Of a DNA stretch of 64,000 nt, positions 62,508-64,000 are shown in pieces (positions within the stretch are counted from its first letter, which is position 1; each line of letters starts with the position of its first letter). The translations under genes and the position numbers were made by a program. The notes below the pieces were generated by a model that saw only the letters and a list, made by a program, of their open reading frames with translations, ran no database searches and had not been told where the DNA came from. The stretch comes from Ureibacillus xyleni (GTDB lineage Bacteria > Bacillota > Bacilli > Bacillales_A > Planococcaceae): the NCBI RefSeq assembly GCF_900217795.1, contig NZ_OBMQ01000001.1, forward strand, positions 124,001 through 188,000, read 5' to 3'.

Positions 62508-63359
62508 AATATATGTGTTATTGCGGGTGATTTACCTGTGAACATCATGCCTATAAAAGCTGCAACAGCAAGTGGTAGTTTAAGTGTATCAAATGTAGTG
62601 AAGGCAATTGATTATGCAATTGAGCAACAGGTAGATATTATTAATATGAGTTTTGGCGCAACCTCACCTAATCCAATAGAAGAAAAAGCAATCCAATCCG
62701 CTATTGAGGCTGGTATTATCGTGATTAGTTCTTCTGGAAATAGTGGTAAAAGACAAAATTACTATCCCGCGTCATATAAAAATGTAATTAGTGTTGGTGC
62801 AATTGATGAACAAGAAAAAAGAGCGAGTTTTTCATCCTATAACCCATACGTCGATTTTGTCGCACCCGCAGTACATATCAATACATATAATAATAGTTTT
62901 GTAGAACCATTTATTACTGTAAAAGGCACATCATTTGCAAGTCCATATTTTGCGGGGGTGTTAGCTTCATTACATACGTTATTTATTGAGGAAAATGCGG
63001 TGGATTCACTTTTACCATTCACAAAAGATTTAGGAAATCCCGGGAAAGATGAGGAGTATGGACATGAATTCGTTCAACCTTTTGAAGCTTTAAATGTGTT
63101 AAGAGGTGAGCCGAGGGAAGTTGTTAGAATCAATGACCCAAAAAAGGAATGGGCAATTACTTTTAATCAGCCAGTAAATATAGAGAGCATTACAAATCAC
63201 ACCGTTTCTATTGTTAAAGGTAGCGGATTGCTTGAGAATATTGATGTAGAGTATTCACTTAGTAAGGTTTTAAAAACTATATATCTAAAACCTAGTCATA
63301 ATTTAGACTCAGGCAATTATTGGCTTATCGTAAACCATAAAAATTCTCTCAAATACTAA
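62508..63359 (+). pseudogene. 5'-truncated subtilisin-like (S8) protease
   Basis: The frame is open from 62508, just after a TAG, and has no good start site. The sequence enters the S8 fold mid-domain: 'VNIMPIKAATASGSLSVSNV', then 'IINMSFGATSPNPIEEKAIQ', the oxyanion Asn in 'VISSSGNSGK', and the catalytic Ser in 'VKGTSFASPYFAGVLASL'. The Asp and His of the triad, the propeptide and signal are missing. A C-terminal Ig-like part follows ('WAITFNQPVNIESITNHTVS'). The remaining 280 residues cannot be an active protease. Confidence 0.8.
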
Positions 63360-63436
63360 AAAAAACTAAAAGAAACAACGATGGTAAAATTTATAGTTGA
63401 ATAAAGGGCAAAATGGAAGCGTCTCTGAAAAAAAAG

Positions 63437-63480
63437 AAACGAGAACGATCTTATGTGATAGATTGTTCTCGTTTTTATTG
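63437..63480 (+). terminator. Terminator
   Basis: AAACGAGAAC pairs with GTTCTCGTTT, followed by TTATTG. Confidence 0.8.
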
Positions 63481-63602
63481 AGTCTAATTCTTTTTGGTTA
63501 TACAACAAATACTTTAGTGATTTAATAAAGTGAATTATTACATGAGTAAATATTGTTATAATGGTATAATGGGTATTAATTACATAAGGGGGAAATATTA
63601 TT

Positions 63603-64000
63603 GTGAAATACATAAAAATAGTATTAGCCTTGTTAATTTTTATTGGTTGTGCACCTTTTACAAACAATGTTAGTGCTAGCGAAGTTGATTTGGTTCAAAA
63701 GTTGTGGGATGGAACGAATGGTCGATTAATAGAGGCAATGACTACGAGTAGTAATGAAACAATTGCGCTAGTTCACGAGAAAGATAGAAAACGTTCTATT
63801 GTAAAGTTTAGTGAAGATGGACAAGTATTAAAGAAGCACACCTTTGATAACTACGGAGCCATCAGAATTTTCAAAGACAAGGCAGGAAAAGTGTTTGTAC
63901 CAGTTTTTGTGGAGCCAAATATTTTAATGGTTTATAATGAGGACCTAACAAAGATTTGGATTGAAAATGCTTTTGTACGACCAGAAGACGAGTACATTTA
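63603..64000 (+). CDS. Exported protein, runs off the window
   Basis: GTG 63603 has an AAGGGGGAAA site. A signal peptide 'KYIKIVLALLIFIGCAPFTN' with a likely cut after 'NVSA' starts the product; the Cys is not in a good lipobox. The visible 132 residues include 'LWDGTNGRLIEAMTTSSNET', 'IVKFSEDGQVLKKHTFDNYG' and 'ILMVYNEDLTKIWIENAFV', a repeated short-strand pattern like a beta-propeller. The 3' end is outside the window. It may belong with the S8 remnant upstream as a former subtilase locus. Confidence 0.7.
   Translation, partial: MKYIKIVLALLIFIGCAPFTNNVSASEVDLVQKLWDGTNGRLIEAMTTSSNETIALVHEKDRKRSIVKFSEDGQVLKKHTFDNYGAIRIFKDKAGKVFVPVFVEPNILMVYNEDLTKIWIENAFVRPEDEYI

Noticed and set aside
1-64000. 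tRNA or rRNA genes
   Set aside because: No cloverleaf with TTCRA loop and no rRNA-like sequence was noticed on reading both strands; a tRNAscan run would be decisive.

Overview
The window is AT-rich Gram-positive DNA of the Bacillaceae/Planococcaceae type. The best fit is a Lysinibacillus-like bacterium, inferred from S-layer proteins built of Big_5-type Ig-like repeats, a YheC/YheD spore-associated ATP-grasp protein, strong GGAGG ribosome sites with GTG/TTG starts, and U-tailed terminators. No rRNA, tRNA, ribosomal-protein or core metabolic gene was seen. An actin-like partition pair (ParM/ParR type), a candidate initiator with three iterons, a CoiA-like protein, many site-specific recombinases and at least five insertion sequences point to a large plasmid or an integrated plasmid-derived island.

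Three S-layer cassettes (2-2206, about 37340-40093, about 55465-57687) make up the most unusual layer. The two whose starts lie in the window have no signal peptide, SLH domain or start codon with a ribosome site. Both begin at the same short conserved sequence, as expected for silent C-terminal cassettes used in surface-protein switching. Cassettes 1 and 3 are each followed by an ORF-less RNA with group II intron domains V and VI, and then by an open frame with no start site (3026-4254, Ig plus LamG-like; 58600-58910, FnIII-like). Both downstream frames have the same phase relative to the conserved intron 3' end, and removal of about 821 or 914 nt would fuse both in frame to the cassette. This resembles the alternatively spliced S-layer gene of Clostridium tetani. 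Both RNAs also carry two intrinsic terminators, one after the stop codon and one in domain IV. Each cassette is followed by a RadC-like gene or relic with a conserved hairpin leader; one leader is split by an IS3-family element.

Region by region: 4.5-9.8 kb holds YheC/D, a split HEPN-like gene, a ParA-like ATPase with a GIY-YIG protein, and a small hypothetical. 10.3-15.9 kb holds an IS630 element, small minus-strand hypotheticals, an orphan Dam-type methylase and a 272-bp MITE-like element. 16-26 kb looks like a plasmid backbone (wHTH initiator candidate, iterons, CoiA-like, MazF-like, candidate ncRNA, ParR/ParM). 26-31 kb has two tyrosine recombinases, each beside a related DNA-binding accessory protein, a GIY-YIG protein and a DUF3990 pair. 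31-37 kb has a palindromic repeat array split by an IS4-family element, an AlbA/Schlafen-type ATPase and about 2 kb of repeat-rich noncoding DNA. 40-46 kb has a lipoprotein, IS3 and IS21-type elements and small genes. 46-53 kb has an FtsK-gamma-domain protein, two tandem large serine recombinases, a tyrosine recombinase and a frameshifted regulator. 53-64 kb has a second AlbA-type protein, cassette 3 with its intron and exon, RadC-like, a second IS3-type element, secreted proteins and a truncated subtilase.
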